The notes below the pieces were generated by a model. The model worked only from the letters and a program-made list of their open reading frames with translations, made no database searches and had not been told where the DNA came from. Shown piece after piece: positions 1 to 10,650 of a DNA stretch of 64,000 nt (within the stretch, counting starts at the first letter, position 1; each line of letters opens with the position of its first letter). Source of the stretch: Paraphysomonas bandaiensis (lineage: Eukaryota > Chrysophyceae); NCBI GenBank assembly GCA_965644295.1, contig CBFFRP010000357.1, positions 62,001-126,000 of the forward strand, given 5' to 3'. The translations under genes were made by a program, and so were the position numbers.

Positions 1-505
1 ACTTCTATATAAGAGAATCCATAAGAAGGTACTCCGCAGTTGCCGTTCAGGGCGAATGTCTTGTATCTTGTATCGATATTGCAAGTCATCTTCATTACCT
101 ATTATACGCATTTTATACGTATTTACCTGACAGCTCTATTTGTAGCACCACGAGTTTAAAGTCTTGCATGGTGTGAGTTTGGCGGCAGAATACACCCACC
201 CAATAGAGAGTCTACTCGGAAATATAATCCCTGTATTGGCAGGTCCACTGCTGCTGGGAAGCCATCTGTATACATTTTCCTTGTGGCTTTTCTTGAGGAT
301 GTGGAAAGCATGTGACGCACACTGTGGTTATGCATTTAAGTGGTCACCTTTCGGCTTGTGCTTTCCTCTAAATGCTGCAGTTCGACATGATTTTCATCAC
401 GAAACTGGGCTGGGGTCATATGGGTCTTTTTTCATTTTTTGGGACACACTATGTGGGACTGATGCTGATTATTTACAGAGACAAGCAAAGATTAAAGCTT
501 CATGA
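1..505 (+). CDS. ERG25: Sterol C4-methyl oxidase, copy 1 (5' end outside window)
   Basis: Only the last codons of exon 1 (1-28), the 117-bp intron (29-145, GTACTCC...TTTGTAG) and exon 2 (146-505) lie in the window. Exon 2 starts HHEFKV, which completes the second histidine box, and also contains the last box HDFHHE. The protein belongs to the fatty-acid hydroxylase/sterol desaturase superfamily. Members are ER membrane di-iron oxygenases that remove the C4 methyl groups of sterol precursors. The sequence is nearly identical to the copies at 5868-6794 and 15043-15969, so this is a member of a recent tandem family. Whether this copy is intact depends on sequence left of the window. Confidence 0.85.
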
Positions 506-958
506 TTTATGCAGTATGCCACAAAAAATAAATCTGTATTCCTGAATTGAAAGAGCAGACGGTAAATATACAAAATTACCTAATGTAAATTGAGTAACAA
601 CAGAAATATGGTCGGTATAAATATAAGAAGCACTGCTCTATTGATATGTTATTTACGATATTTTGATTTTTTCCATGTATGCAGTGGAGTTTCTAGCAGG
701 TAACTTCACATTAGCGATTAGCGCAAGTAATAGTACTAATTTGCAATGTTGAGTACTTATCGAAAGCTTAGAACAGTATGGCTTGTAGCTTGTAGTAATG
801 CAATACACTTTACAAAATTCAAGTAGTCGTTTCTATTCCATAACTATTGTTATTATTGAAAAAGGTGAGTTTCGTTTCATGTTGTCACATTTCTTTTTCG
901 TTAGAATGTCACCAGTCTCCAGTACAAATTTTTAGTACTGGTATGAAGTATTCGATCA
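506..958. other. Spacer downstream of ERG25 copy 1
   Basis: This stretch is noncoding AT-rich DNA between the ERG25 stop and the hAT target-site duplication. An AATAAA-like signal lies about 20 bases after the stop. The spacer is repeated almost unchanged at 6795-7247 and 15970-16420. I see no gene in it. Confidence 0.6.
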
Positions 959-1316
959 CTCTAAAACAGGGATAGGGAACAATATATTGCAATATATTGT
1001 AAAATATATTGATTGGTGGACTGGTCAAATATTCCATCAATAGTGTTTCTGTTAATAGAGCTCACAATACTATTGCAATATATTGCAATCAATATTATGA
1101 TAGTCATATAAGAGAAGATCCTCAACTGTATGGTGCAAAATATACGCCTCTGTATACAAATATCCGGAAAATAAGAAAAAAAGCCTATTTTTGATGTTAT
1201 TTTCTATTTTTTATGTATCGCCAGCTCAAACAGCACTCTACACCTCTCCACATGTATGTACAGTACTTCTCTTAATATAGTATATATATCCTATAGTGAC
1301 AAGAAGAGACAACTGA

Positions 1317-1763
1317 ATGATGAGTGCATACAAGAGTAGGGACATTTACCGCTGTTTTTGGAGTCCGGTCGAAGGTGTCCCGAACAAACACGAGTGTAAA
1401 ATCTGCGGACGTAAACGACAACAGAATATTCGGAATGGATACAACAATCTAAAGGATCACACTTTCTCTCATGATGTGTGGGAGGAGACATTGAAGAGGT
1501 ATTTACGGGCTGTCTGCACCAATGGTCCCATGGATGCTTTTGTTCTGCAGCCTTCAGACAAGGCGAAAACAATTTATGAGTGGGTGGAGTGGATTGTCGA
1601 GGAAAATCTTCCATTAAATTTCTGTGAGAAGAAATTAACTAGAAATAAGACTTCTTTGGGTAAGATAACTACAAAAACACTGAAAAAATATATGAGACTG
1701 TTGGAACTGAAGCTACGTGATATGATTAAAGATGCGTATAAAAGATCATGTATTAAAAATTGA
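1317..1763 (+). pseudogene. hAT transposase, N-terminal BED-finger part
   Basis: This 148-residue frame carries a BED-like zinc finger (CKIC...H...H, residues about 27-51) followed by a helical segment, as at the N-terminus of hAT transposases. It ends at a stop just as the second transposase frame (1732-2454) opens in another phase. The RNase-H-like DDE core normally found between the two parts is mostly absent. An internal deletion is therefore likely, and the element is presumably non-autonomous. The same frame is repeated at 7611-8057. Confidence 0.75.
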
Positions 1764-2454
1764 AGACTTACCGCTTGCAGTTACTGATATGATTCCTACT
1801 CCTCGACAGAATACCGAAATAATCGCCCTTGTAGACGACCTGAGGAAGTTTGAAAGCGTCTCGAAATTGCTTCAAACTGGAGGATCAAGTCAAGTGAATC
1901 TTTATGAATGCCGGAACATATTTGATGGCTTATTGAGGGACTTTAGGCCAAAGTATCCACTATCTGCTTTACAGAAAAACAGTCCCATTGTTAATGATCC
2001 GAATTTCGAGAATGGAATTGCAAAACTCCAAGCAGGCGAAGAATTGGACTTGACAAGATCTGAGAAAGATGCTGTTAGAATATATCTCCGTTCAGACAGT
2101 GATTATTGCAACAATACAGAGGATGATGAAGCTGAAGTTGGCTATGCGGAAAAAATTCTTCAATCAGCTCAAAAACTTAAGAAGCGAAAAGTTGAAATAT
2201 CTAAGTACAGGTGCACGAGTCATGTAGTATGTACTTCCAATACGTGTGAACGCCTGTTCAGCGCAGCAAAACTGATTATATCAGTGTTGCGCAAACGTAT
2301 GCATCCTACTACACTTAATATGCTGTTGTTTCTGAAAGCTAACCGACAGTTGTGGCCGGATGCAAGCATATTTCAATCAATATTGAATGAATATGGTGAT
2401 GATGATGTCACCGATGATGGCTCAGAGGATGAGTATGAGGAAACTTTTAATTAG
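1732..2454 (+). pseudogene. hAT transposase, C-terminal dimerisation part
   Basis: This 240-residue frame ends with the classic hAT C-terminal signature SNTCERLFSAAKLI followed by a leucine-rich stretch (about residues 170-215). The upstream part resembles the segment after the first catalytic Asp in oomycete-type hAT transposases. The N-terminal frame (1317-1763) and this one overlap in different phases, so a single uninterrupted transposase is not encoded. An identical copy lies at 8026-8748. Confidence 0.75.
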
Positions 2455-2835
2455 TTAAGAGTAGTGGGTTTGATTATCAAGTGACCTTAGACCTTATAAA
2501 ATATGGCAAGTACTAAAAATGAAAACTACGGATGTGTTTACTTACTGATTAGTCATACTAATATATTGCAATATATTGTACAATATATTGCAATATATTG
2601 CAATAGTATTGTAGGGCCGGTTTAAAAAATCCATCAATACTATTGATGGAACGCTACCTAACAATAGTATTGCAATATATTGTTCCCTATCCCTGCTCTA
2701 AAAGTCAAATAACATTTTCCTAGCTAAAAATAACATTGTTCTATATACGCGATCTGGATTTTTGTCCTGCACCATTACTTTGGCCATCACATTCACGATG
2801 ACATCTAAAACACGAGGTTACATAAAAAATACTCT

Positions 2836-3026
2836 CTAGTTCAACCATTTTGGTTTCGACTGGTCAGGGGATCTCTTTTTAACTTTTTGTTGCATTGCAG
2901 CTCCTGACTTAAAGCAGGATTTTGAACCGTTCGTTCTACTGTTTGGAACAGCAAAATTGTTGCTCGCTGGTAATGTAGCGGCACTTGTCTTGCCACTTGC
3001 TGACCTATCCACTGATCTATCCAATG
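2836..3026 (-). pseudogene. 3' fragment of NT-C2/coiled-coil gene, unit 1
   Basis: These bases match the last part of the intact gene whose stop is at 16562. The match ends abruptly at 3026 (equivalent to 16752). Beyond that point the sequence becomes the 3' half of a TSP1 membrane-protein gene in the opposite orientation. The fragment therefore lacks the C2 domain and the start. It marks a duplication junction and is probably not expressed as a protein. Confidence 0.85.
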
Positions 3027-4367
3027 GGTATTGCACTGCCACATGTCGTAGGAACGTTGGTACGAAGCCTAAACCCTACGTTATGCTGGGAAATCAATCT
3101 TTTTTCGATGATTGCACATTTAAAGAGATTCAAAAACCCTGCAGGGAGTTCTGTCGCAGTGATAACACGATCGCCCGCGGGCCGTCATTGAAGTGTCTTA
3201 ACACAGTGTGGTCGGAGTGTGACCATCATTGCAAGCAGACTCGCATGGTCGCCACAGGAAACGAGAAGAAATGTAAGATGAAGAAGGAAGTACGATCTTG
3301 CACCACCGACAACTGTCCAAAGAACTTGGAGGACTTTTTTGTGCTAGCGGACTTGAAATTTTGGTTTCCACCTGTAGTGCCACCTGGCAAATGGGACAAG
3401 ATATATGAGGAGGATCTATTCACTGCTCTATCAAAAATTCTGGAGGTACGTTATGTTGCGATGATTACGTACTTGTTTCGAATTGTTGTATTTGCTGGGT
3501 TAGTGTTATATCTTTGCAAATGTGCATCGTGAGATTAGATTGCAACATCGTCAATGCGTGCTGCAGTTGTTCTTATTTATCATTAGGTGCCTGTCGGCAA
3601 TATGGACTTGTTAGTGGATATGGAGGCTGATAGCAGTGATAGCTCATTTCGTCGACTTTCTTATAAGCGGTTCGTAAAACTCCAGCTTCAGGTCTTCATA
3701 TCACGCGCGGCATATCCCCGCGTGGAGTACTTCAACAACCAAGTGCAATACGTTTTGGATATTTTGAATCTACCCAGTCTTAAATTCGGTGAGCTGGTTA
3801 TGCCAATATTGAATGAAATTTGTGCAGAGCGTGACGGAGGTCGTGTTATCCGTTATGCAGCTTTGTTTCCCGAGGATATAGTGGTTCAACGAGCAGTGGC
3901 GCTCCCTATGAGTAATCAACGCGATCCTTTCAACATTCCTAATGCCGTACCGTCCGCAACTACCACTTCTGATTCTGCCGGAGGACTGTCGATGAACGAA
4001 TACTTTCTTATCGGTATTGCTCTAGGCGCTGTGGTGATAATGATTGTAGTATTGGTGATGTACTACCGCCTAAAACTGGAGCATGCTGCACTGGCAAAAG
4101 ACAAGTCCATATCTGGTGGGACATCTATGGTGCAGATGTGGAACAGGTGAGTGCATGTGTGTATGCCCATCATGTTAAGAATACTAGTGTTGTGTTTTTT
4201 ATGTTTAAACTCCTGTCCACAGGCTTAAAGCAGCAGACAGTCGACGTACCACACGGGCCAATCCTCAGATGTTTCCCTCTGCCGATGCTGGCAGTAGTCG
4301 TGGGCTAATGGCCGCCGCAAATGACGATAGTGACGACGAAAATGACAGTGAGTTTGGTCTCAAATAG
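3027..4367 (+). pseudogene. 5'-truncated TSP1 type I membrane protein gene, unit 1
   Basis: Three exons join in phase: 3027-3445, 3587-4146 and 4223-4367 (introns 3446-3586 and 4147-4222, GT-AG). The product has a cysteine-rich ectodomain with a thrombospondin type-1-like segment (WSEC...C..TR...C...RSC...C), a middle region ending in a Ser/Thr stretch, one transmembrane helix (EYFLIGIALGAVVIMIVVLV), and a short acidic cytoplasmic tail. The 5' part is missing because the gene is fused at 3026/3027 to antisense NT-C2 gene sequence. The frame stays open upstream into that sequence but I find no ATG. The same arrangement occurs in unit 2. Confidence 0.7.
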
Positions 4368-5326
4368 GACAGCTTCTTACGCAAATGTAATTGTGTGTTT
4401 TGCGCAAAAACTTCGCTGCGTGTTCAATCAGTAGGTGTGGCGTAGTAATATTAGATTTGAGTTTAATCAGAGAAGTATTTCCATTGAATAATAATTGTTT
4501 ATTGCTAGTACAGAAGTTTGTACAGAAGGAGACAGGTCTTCTGGTATGCTTTGTACTTTATACTTTATACATCTCAATAATACTTAGAAATTATATAGAT
4601 GTGCATAATATAAAAGTAGGTGATAGGTGAACATTGTTTTCCTTAAGATACACAATTCACGAAAGTATTCAGCATGATAAGCTACTAGAATCTAAAATAT
4701 TAATTATAGACAGGATATATTAAGTGTTAGGTCACTAGGATTGTACTATCTTCAGCAGTACAATAACCCGAAACACACAGCAAAAACGTGAAGTGGGTAG
4801 AGGATAACGTAGTCACGCCGCTAGATCTCCCTTCTCAATCTCCCGATTAGAATCTTATACATTCTTCTATATACCTGAGCAATGTTGCATTGGTTTGACC
4901 TCAATGATGTAATGTTTTGCTAGAAATATGCATAATTGCTTTATAAGTTCTTTACTAAAAGTTGACTAATTCAAATCATTTTTAATTTAGTCTAAACCAA
5001 GTCTATTTCAACTGCATTGACTGGATTCAAATTAATATCCATTTCTCGCTTAACTTCATACATTGCAACTACATTGACCCTTCACATTCGAAATGTGTTC
5101 CTAATTATAATGTATGTCTTATGTTACCAGGAAGAGTTGCCCATTTAATATATTTGATATTTCCATGCTAGGATGAGAGTGTTTCACTTATCTCTAAGAG
5201 ACTATTCTCCTTTGAAGCAATGGTTAAACAGGGTGGTGTTCCAGAGGCCTGGAGCACTGTAGAGCATATGATGTAGTTGACACATGCCTGTGTCAGTACA
5301 CCCTCTATCACAAGCTTATCATATCA
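4368..5326. other. Noncoding stretch with transposon relic, unit 1
   Basis: After the TSP1-gene stop there is about 1 kb of AT-rich DNA without a credible gene. The only recognisable content is a decayed Tc1/mariner transposase fragment (4753-4865). The same stretch is in unit 2 at 10651-11609. Confidence 0.6.
4753..4865 (+). mobile_element. Tc1/mariner transposase relic, unit 1
   Basis: Translation gives QQYNNPKHTAKT, then after a one-base shift KWVEDNVVT and LPSQSPD followed by a stop. This is the well-known Tc1/mariner stretch around the second catalytic Asp (QQDNDPKHT...WPSQSPDLNPIE), with a frameshift and stops. No termini are visible, so this is a fragment only. It is duplicated at 11036-11148. 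Confidence 0.75.
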
Positions 5327-5548
5327 TCACATCATCATAAGCTTATGATGCAGCAGAGAGACAGCACGCTTGAAGCCTGTGTGTCCTCTAGAGTATCCAA
5401 GTGGGTTTTCAATGACCTCTTCCGCTTCATTTGAAGGGTGTTCAAACCATCTTGGTGTGTCTGTGTGTCGCTTACTTATATCACTCATAGCAGTGTATGA
5501 CCTTACAAAAGATACATACACACCAACTATCGTACCGTATCCTACCAC
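5327..5548 (-). CDS. Small orphan ORF beside CATA tract, unit 1
   Basis: This is a 73-residue ATG-to-stop frame with protein-like composition (contains RWFEHPSNEAEEVIENPLG). I recognise no family. It begins 26 bases from the CATA tract and is repeated exactly in unit 2 (11610-11831). It may be a short gene, or a leftover exon of a gene broken by the rearrangement. Confidence 0.25.
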   Translation of the reverse strand: MVGYGTIVGVYVSFVRSYTAMSDISKRHTDTPRWFEHPSNEAEEVIENPLGYSRGHTGFKRAVSLLHHKLMMM

Positions 5549-5572
5549 TCATCAGAAAAACAATAGGGTTTT

Positions 5573-5833
5573 ATACATACATACATACATACATACATAC
5601 ATACATACATACATACATACATACATACATACATACATACATACATACATACATACATACATACATACATACATACATACATACATACATACATACATAC
5701 ATACATACATACATACATACATACATACATACATACATACATACATACATACATACATACATACATACATACATACATACATACATACATACATACATAC
5801 ATACATACATACATACATACATACATACATACA
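5573..5833. repeat. (CATA)n microsatellite, about 65 units
   Basis: This is an uninterrupted tetranucleotide tract ending about 35 bases before the ATG of ERG25 copy 2. Its counterpart in unit 2 (11857-12256) is about 140 bp longer although the flanks are nearly identical. Long open frames across it (YIHT or MYVC repeats) are artefacts of the 4-bp period. Confidence 0.97.
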
Positions 5834-5867
5834 GTACATATGATATGGATATGTATGTATAGCACTC

Positions 5868-6794
5868 ATGGTTGTTCATATTATATCTACAATGTCGGCA
5901 TCTCTCTATCAAACTATATATACATCTTTCCAATCAAATCCTCAACTCTTCTTCACTCTTTGTGTATGTGTCAGTCACACTCTGCCTGTATTACTGCATC
6001 AGTTGTTCCTCTCGTTCATAAGATACTTCCATCTGTTCAATGAGTGTGCTATCCAGCCAGGAAAGAGTCCTTCATATGCATTAGTCTCTCAATGTATAAT
6101 CAATTCTATTTTAAATCATTTTATTGTCATTCCAATCTTCATATGGCTGACATATCCGTTACTGTCTGATGTCCTTCTCATGTCACCAGAAACACTCCCG
6201 AATACATCAACAATCATATGGCACTTAATAGTTTGTATGCTACTGGAAGATTTCACGTTTTATTGGTCTCATAGGACACTGCACCATCCACTTCTATATA
6301 AGAGAATCCATAAGAAGGTACTCCGCAGTTGCCGTTCAGGGCGAATGTCTTGTATCTTGTATCGATATTGCAAGTCATCTTCATTACCTATTATACGCAT
6401 TTTATACGTATTTACCTGACAGCTCTATTTGTAGCACCACGAGTTTAAAGTCTTGCATGGTGTGAGTTTGGCGGCAGAATACACCCACCCAATAGAGAGT
6501 CTACTCGGAAATATAATCCCTGTATTGGCAGGTCCACTGCTGCTGGGAAGCCATCTGTATACATTTTCCTTGTGGCTTTTCTTGAGGATGTGGAAAGCAT
6601 GTGACGCACACTGTGGTTATGCATTTAAGTGGTCACCTTTCGGCTTGTGCTTTCCTCTAAATGCTGCAGTTCGACATGATTTTCATCACGAAACTGGGCT
6701 GGGGTCATATGGGTCTTTTTTCATTTTTTGGGACACACTATGTGGGACTGATGCTGATTATTTACAGAGACAAGCAAAGATTAAAGCTTCATGA
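5868..6794 (+). CDS. ERG25: Sterol C4-methyl oxidase, copy 2
   Basis: Two exons (5868-6317 and 6435-6794) join in phase 0 to give 269 residues, the usual size for ERG25/MSMO1. The three histidine boxes of the fatty-acid hydroxylase superfamily are present: HRTLHH, then HKK|HHEF across the splice site, and HDFHHE near the C-terminus. These bind the di-iron centre. Several hydrophobic helices fit an ER membrane enzyme that oxidises the 4-alpha-methyl group of sterol precursors with O2 and cytochrome b5. The ATG at 5868 is used; the in-frame ATG at 5892 is an alternative. The CATA tract lies directly upstream. It is nearly identical to the copies at 1-505 and 15043-15969. Confidence 0.92.
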
Positions 6795-7247
6795 TTTATG
6801 CAGTATGCCACAAAAAATAAATCTGTATTCCTGAATTGAAAGAGCAGACGGTAAATATACAAAATTACCTAATGTAAATTGAGTAACAACAGAAATATGG
6901 TCGGTATAAATATAAGAAGCACTGCTCTATTGATATGTTATTTACGATATTTTGATTTTTTCCATGTATGCAGTGGAGTTTCTAGCAGGTAACTTCACAT
7001 TAGCGATTAGCGCAAGTAATAGTACTAATTTGCAATGTTGAGTACTTATCGAAAGCTTAGAACAGTATGGCTTGTAGCTTGTAGTAATGCAATACACTTT
7101 ACAAAATTCAAGTAGTCGTTTCTATTCCATAACTATTGTTATTATTGAAAAAGGTGAGTTTCGTTTCATGTTGTCACATTTCTTTTTCGTTAGAATGTCA
7201 CCAGTCTCCAGTACAAATTTTTAGTACTGGTATGAAGTATTCGATCA
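6795..7247. other. Spacer downstream of ERG25 copy 2
   Basis: This is a duplicate of 506-958. It is noncoding and I see nothing in it beyond an AATAAA-like signal. Confidence 0.6.
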
Positions 7248-7610
7248 CTCTAAAACAGGGATAGGGAACAATATATTGTATTGCAATATATTGTAAAATA
7301 TATTGATTGGTGGACTGGTCAAATATTCCATCAATAGTGTTTCTGTTAATAGAGCTCACAATACTATTGCAATATATTGCAATCAATATTATGATAGTCA
7401 TATAAGAGAAGATCCTCAACTGTATGGTGCAAAATATACGCCTCTGTATACAAATATCCGGAAAATAAGAAAAAAAGCCTATTTTTGATGTTATTTTCTA
7501 TTTTTTATGTATCGCCAGCTCAAACAGCACTCTACACCTCTCCACATGTATGTACAGTACTTCTCTTAATATAGTATATATATCCTATAGTGACAAGAAG
7601 AGACAACTGA

Positions 7611-8057
7611 ATGATGAGTGCATACAAGAGTAGGGACATTTACCGCTGTTTTTGGAGTCCGGTCGAAGGTGTCCCGAACAAACACGAGTGTAAAATCTGC
7701 GGACGTAAACGACAACAGAATATTCGGAATGGATACAACAATCTAAAGGATCACACTTTCTCTCATGATGTGTGGGAGGAGACATTGAAGAGGTATTTAC
7801 GGGCTGTCTGCACCAATGGTCCCATGGATGCTTTTGTTCTGCAGCCTTCAGACAAGGCGAAAACAATTTATGAGTGGGTGGAGTGGATTGTCGAGGAAAA
7901 TCTTCCATTAAATTTCTGTGAGAAGAAATTAACTAGAAATAAGACTTCTTTGGGTAAGATAACTACAAAAACACTGAAAAAATATATGAGACTGTTGGAA
8001 CTGAAGCTACGTGATATGATTAAAGATGCGTATAAAAGATCATGTATTAAAAATTGA
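7611..8057 (+). pseudogene. hAT transposase, N-terminal BED-finger part (unit 2)
   Basis: The protein frame is identical to that at 1317-1763: a BED-like zinc finger and linker, ending before the catalytic core. Confidence 0.75.
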
Positions 8058-8748
8058 AGACTTACCGCTTGCAGTTACTGATATGATTCCTACTCCTCGA
8101 CAGAATACCGAAATAATCGCCCTTGTAGACGACCTGAGGAAGTTTGAAAGCGTCTCGAAATTGCTTCAAACTGGAGGATCAAGTCAAGTGAATCTTTATG
8201 AATGCCGGAACATATTTGATGGCTTATTGAGGGACTTTAGGCCAAAGTATCCACTATCTGCTTTACAGAAAAACAGTCCCATTGTTAATGATCCGAATTT
8301 CGAGAATGGAATTGCAAAACTCCAAGCAGGCGAAGAATTGGACTTGACAAGATCTGAGAAAGATGCTGTTAGAATATATCTCCGTTCAGACAGTGATTAT
8401 TGCAACAATACAGAGGATGATGAAGCTGAAGTTGGCTATGCGGAAAAAATTCTTCAATCAGCTCAAAAACTTAAGAAGCGAAAAGTTGAAATATCTAAGT
8501 ACAGGTGCACGAGTCATGTAGTATGTACTTCCAATACGTGTGAACGCCTGTTCAGCGCAGCAAAACTGATTATATCAGTGTTGCGCAAACGTATGCATCC
8601 TACTACACTTAATATGCTGTTGTTTCTGAAAGCTAACCGACAGTTGTGGCCGGATGCAAGCATATTTCAATCAATATTGAATGAATATGGTGATGATGAT
8701 GTCACCGATGATGGCTCAGAGGATGAGTATGAGGAAACTTTTAATTAG
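8026..8748 (+). pseudogene. hAT transposase, C-terminal dimerisation part (unit 2)
   Basis: The frame is identical to that at 1732-2454, with the SNTCERLFSAAKLI hAT dimerisation signature, out of phase with the upstream BED frame. Confidence 0.75.
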
Positions 8749-9129
8749 TTAAGAGTAGTGGGTTTGATTATCAAGTGACCTTAGACCTTATAAAATATGG
8801 CAAGTACTAAAAATGAAAACTACGGATGTGTTTACTTACTGATTAGTCATACTAATATATTGCAATATATTGTACAATATATTGCAATATATTGCAATAG
8901 TATTGTAGGGCCGGTTTAAAAAATCCATCAATACTATTGATGGAACGCTACCTAACAATAGTATTGCAATATATTGTTCCCTATCCCTGCTCTAAAAGTC
9001 AAATAACATTTTCCTAGCTAAAAATAACATTGTTCTATATACGCGATCTGGATTTTTGTCCTGCACCATTACTTTGGCCATCACATTCACGATGACATCT
9101 AAAACACGAGGTTACATAAAAAATACTCT

Positions 9130-9320
9130 CTAGTTCAACCATTTTGGTTTCGACTGGTCAGGGGATCTCTTTTTAACTTTTTGTTGCATTGCAGCTCCTG
9201 ACTTAAAGCAGGATTTTGAACCGTTCGTTCTACTGTTTGGAACAGCAAAATTGTTGCTCGCTGGTAATGTAGCGGCACTTGTCTTGCCACTTGCTGACCT
9301 ATCCACTGATCTATCCAATG
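9130..9320 (-). pseudogene. 3' fragment of NT-C2/coiled-coil gene, unit 2
   Basis: This matches the end of the intact gene at 16562-16752 and stops at the same base as in unit 1. The duplication junction is 9320/9321. Confidence 0.85.
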
Positions 9321-10650
9321 GGTATTGCACTGCCACATGTCGTAGGAACGTTGGTACGAAGCCTAAACCCTACGTTATGCTGGGAAATCAATCTTTTTTC
9401 GATGATTGCACATTTAAAGAGATTCAAAAACCCTGCAGGGAGTTCTGTCGCAGTGATAACACGATCGCCCGCGGGCCGTCATTGAAGTGTCTTAACACAG
9501 TGTGGTCGGAGTGTGACCATCATTGCAAGCAGACTCGCATGGTCGCCACAGGAAACGAGAAGAAATGTAAGATGAAGAAGGAAGTACGATCTTGCACCAC
9601 CGACAACTGTCCAAAGAACTTGGAGGACTTTTTTGTGCTAGCGGACTTGAAATTTTGGTTTCCACCTGTAGTGCCACCTGGCAAATGGGACAAGATATAT
9701 GAGGAGGATCTATTCACTGCTCTATCAAAAATTCTGGAGGTACGTTATGTTGCGATGATTACGTACTTGTTTCGAATTGTTGTATTTGCTGGGTTAGTGT
9801 TATATCTTTGCAAATGTGCATCGTGAGATTAGATTGCAACATCGTCAATGCGTGCTGCAGTTGTTCTTATTTATCATTAGGTGCCTGTCGGCAATATGGA
9901 CTTGTTAGTGGATATGGAGGCTGATAGCAGTGATAGCTCATTTCGTCGACTTTCTTATAAGCGGTTCGTAAAACTCCAGCTTCAGGTCTTCATATCACGC
10001 GCGGCATATCCCCGCGTGGAGTACTTCAACAACCAAGTGCAATACGTTTTGGATATTTTGAATCTACCCAGTCTTAAATTCGGTGAGCTGGTTATGCCAA
10101 TATTGAATGAAATTTGTGCAGAGCGTGACGGAGGTCGTGTTATCCGTTATGCAGCTTTGTTTCCCGAGGATATAGTGGTTCAACGAGCAGTGGCGCTCCC
10201 TATGAGTAATCAACGCGATCCTTTCAACATTCCTAATGCCGTACCGTCCGCAACTACCACTTCTGATTCTGCCGGAGGACTGTCGATGAACGAATACTTT
10301 CTTATCGGTATTGCTCTAGGCGCTGTGGTGATAATGATTGTAGTATTGGTGATGTACTACCGCCTAAAACTGGAGCATGCTGCACTGGCAAAAGACAAGT
10401 CCATATCTGGTGGGACATCTATGGTGCAGATGTGGAACAGGTGAGTGCATGTGTGTGTTAAGAATACTAGTGTTGTGTTTTTTATGTTTAAACTCCTGTC
10501 CACAGGCTTAAAGCAGCAGACAGTCGACGTACCACACGGGCCAATCCTCAGATGTTTCCCTCTGCCGATGCTGGCAGTAGTCGTGGGCTAATGGCCGCCG
10601 CAAATGACGATAGTGACGACGAAAATGACAGTGAGTTTGGTCTCAAATAG
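9321..10650 (+). pseudogene. 5'-truncated TSP1 type I membrane protein gene, unit 2
   Basis: The exons are 9321-9739, 9881-10440 and 10506-10650, with the same product as 3027-4367: Cys-rich TSP1-like ectodomain, one transmembrane helix, acidic tail. The second intron is 65 bp here against 76 bp in unit 1, through an 11-bp deletion in its GT-rich start. The coding parts are essentially unchanged. Confidence 0.7.

Larger units (their letters stand above)
967..2695 (+). mobile_element. hAT-family DNA transposon, internally deleted (copy in unit 1)
   Basis: The element is bounded by inverted ends beginning CAGGGATAGGGAACA and flanked by the 8-bp direct repeat CTCTAAAA (959-966 and 2696-2703), the hAT hallmark. 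The subterminal regions are dense in the 10-bp palindrome CAATATATTG. At 1729 bp it is shorter than a typical autonomous hAT (about 2.5-4 kb), and its coding part is split and missing the catalytic middle. The unoccupied target site is preserved near 16418-16429 in the third ERG25 unit, which confirms the boundaries exactly. Confidence 0.93.
7256..8989 (+). mobile_element. hAT-family DNA transposon, internally deleted (copy in unit 2)
   Basis: This has the same ends and the same 8-bp target duplication (CTCTAAAA at 7248-7255 and 8990-8997) as the element at 967-2695. It sits at the homologous position, so it was copied with the unit rather than inserted independently. It differs by a 5-bp expansion in the left subterminal CAATATATTG cluster. 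Confidence 0.93.

Noticed and set aside
4391-4630. 79-codon frame after the TSP1 gene, repeated at 10674-10913
   Set aside because: It starts from a weak initiator, has no family features and lies in decayed DNA.
5370-5933. Long open frames in all phases over the CATA tract (YIHT and MYVC repeats); the same at 11653-12422, 37658-38164, 45537-46310, 50588-51140 and 60187-60664
   Set aside because: A 4-bp repeat without stops is open in several frames on both strands; there is no protein evidence.
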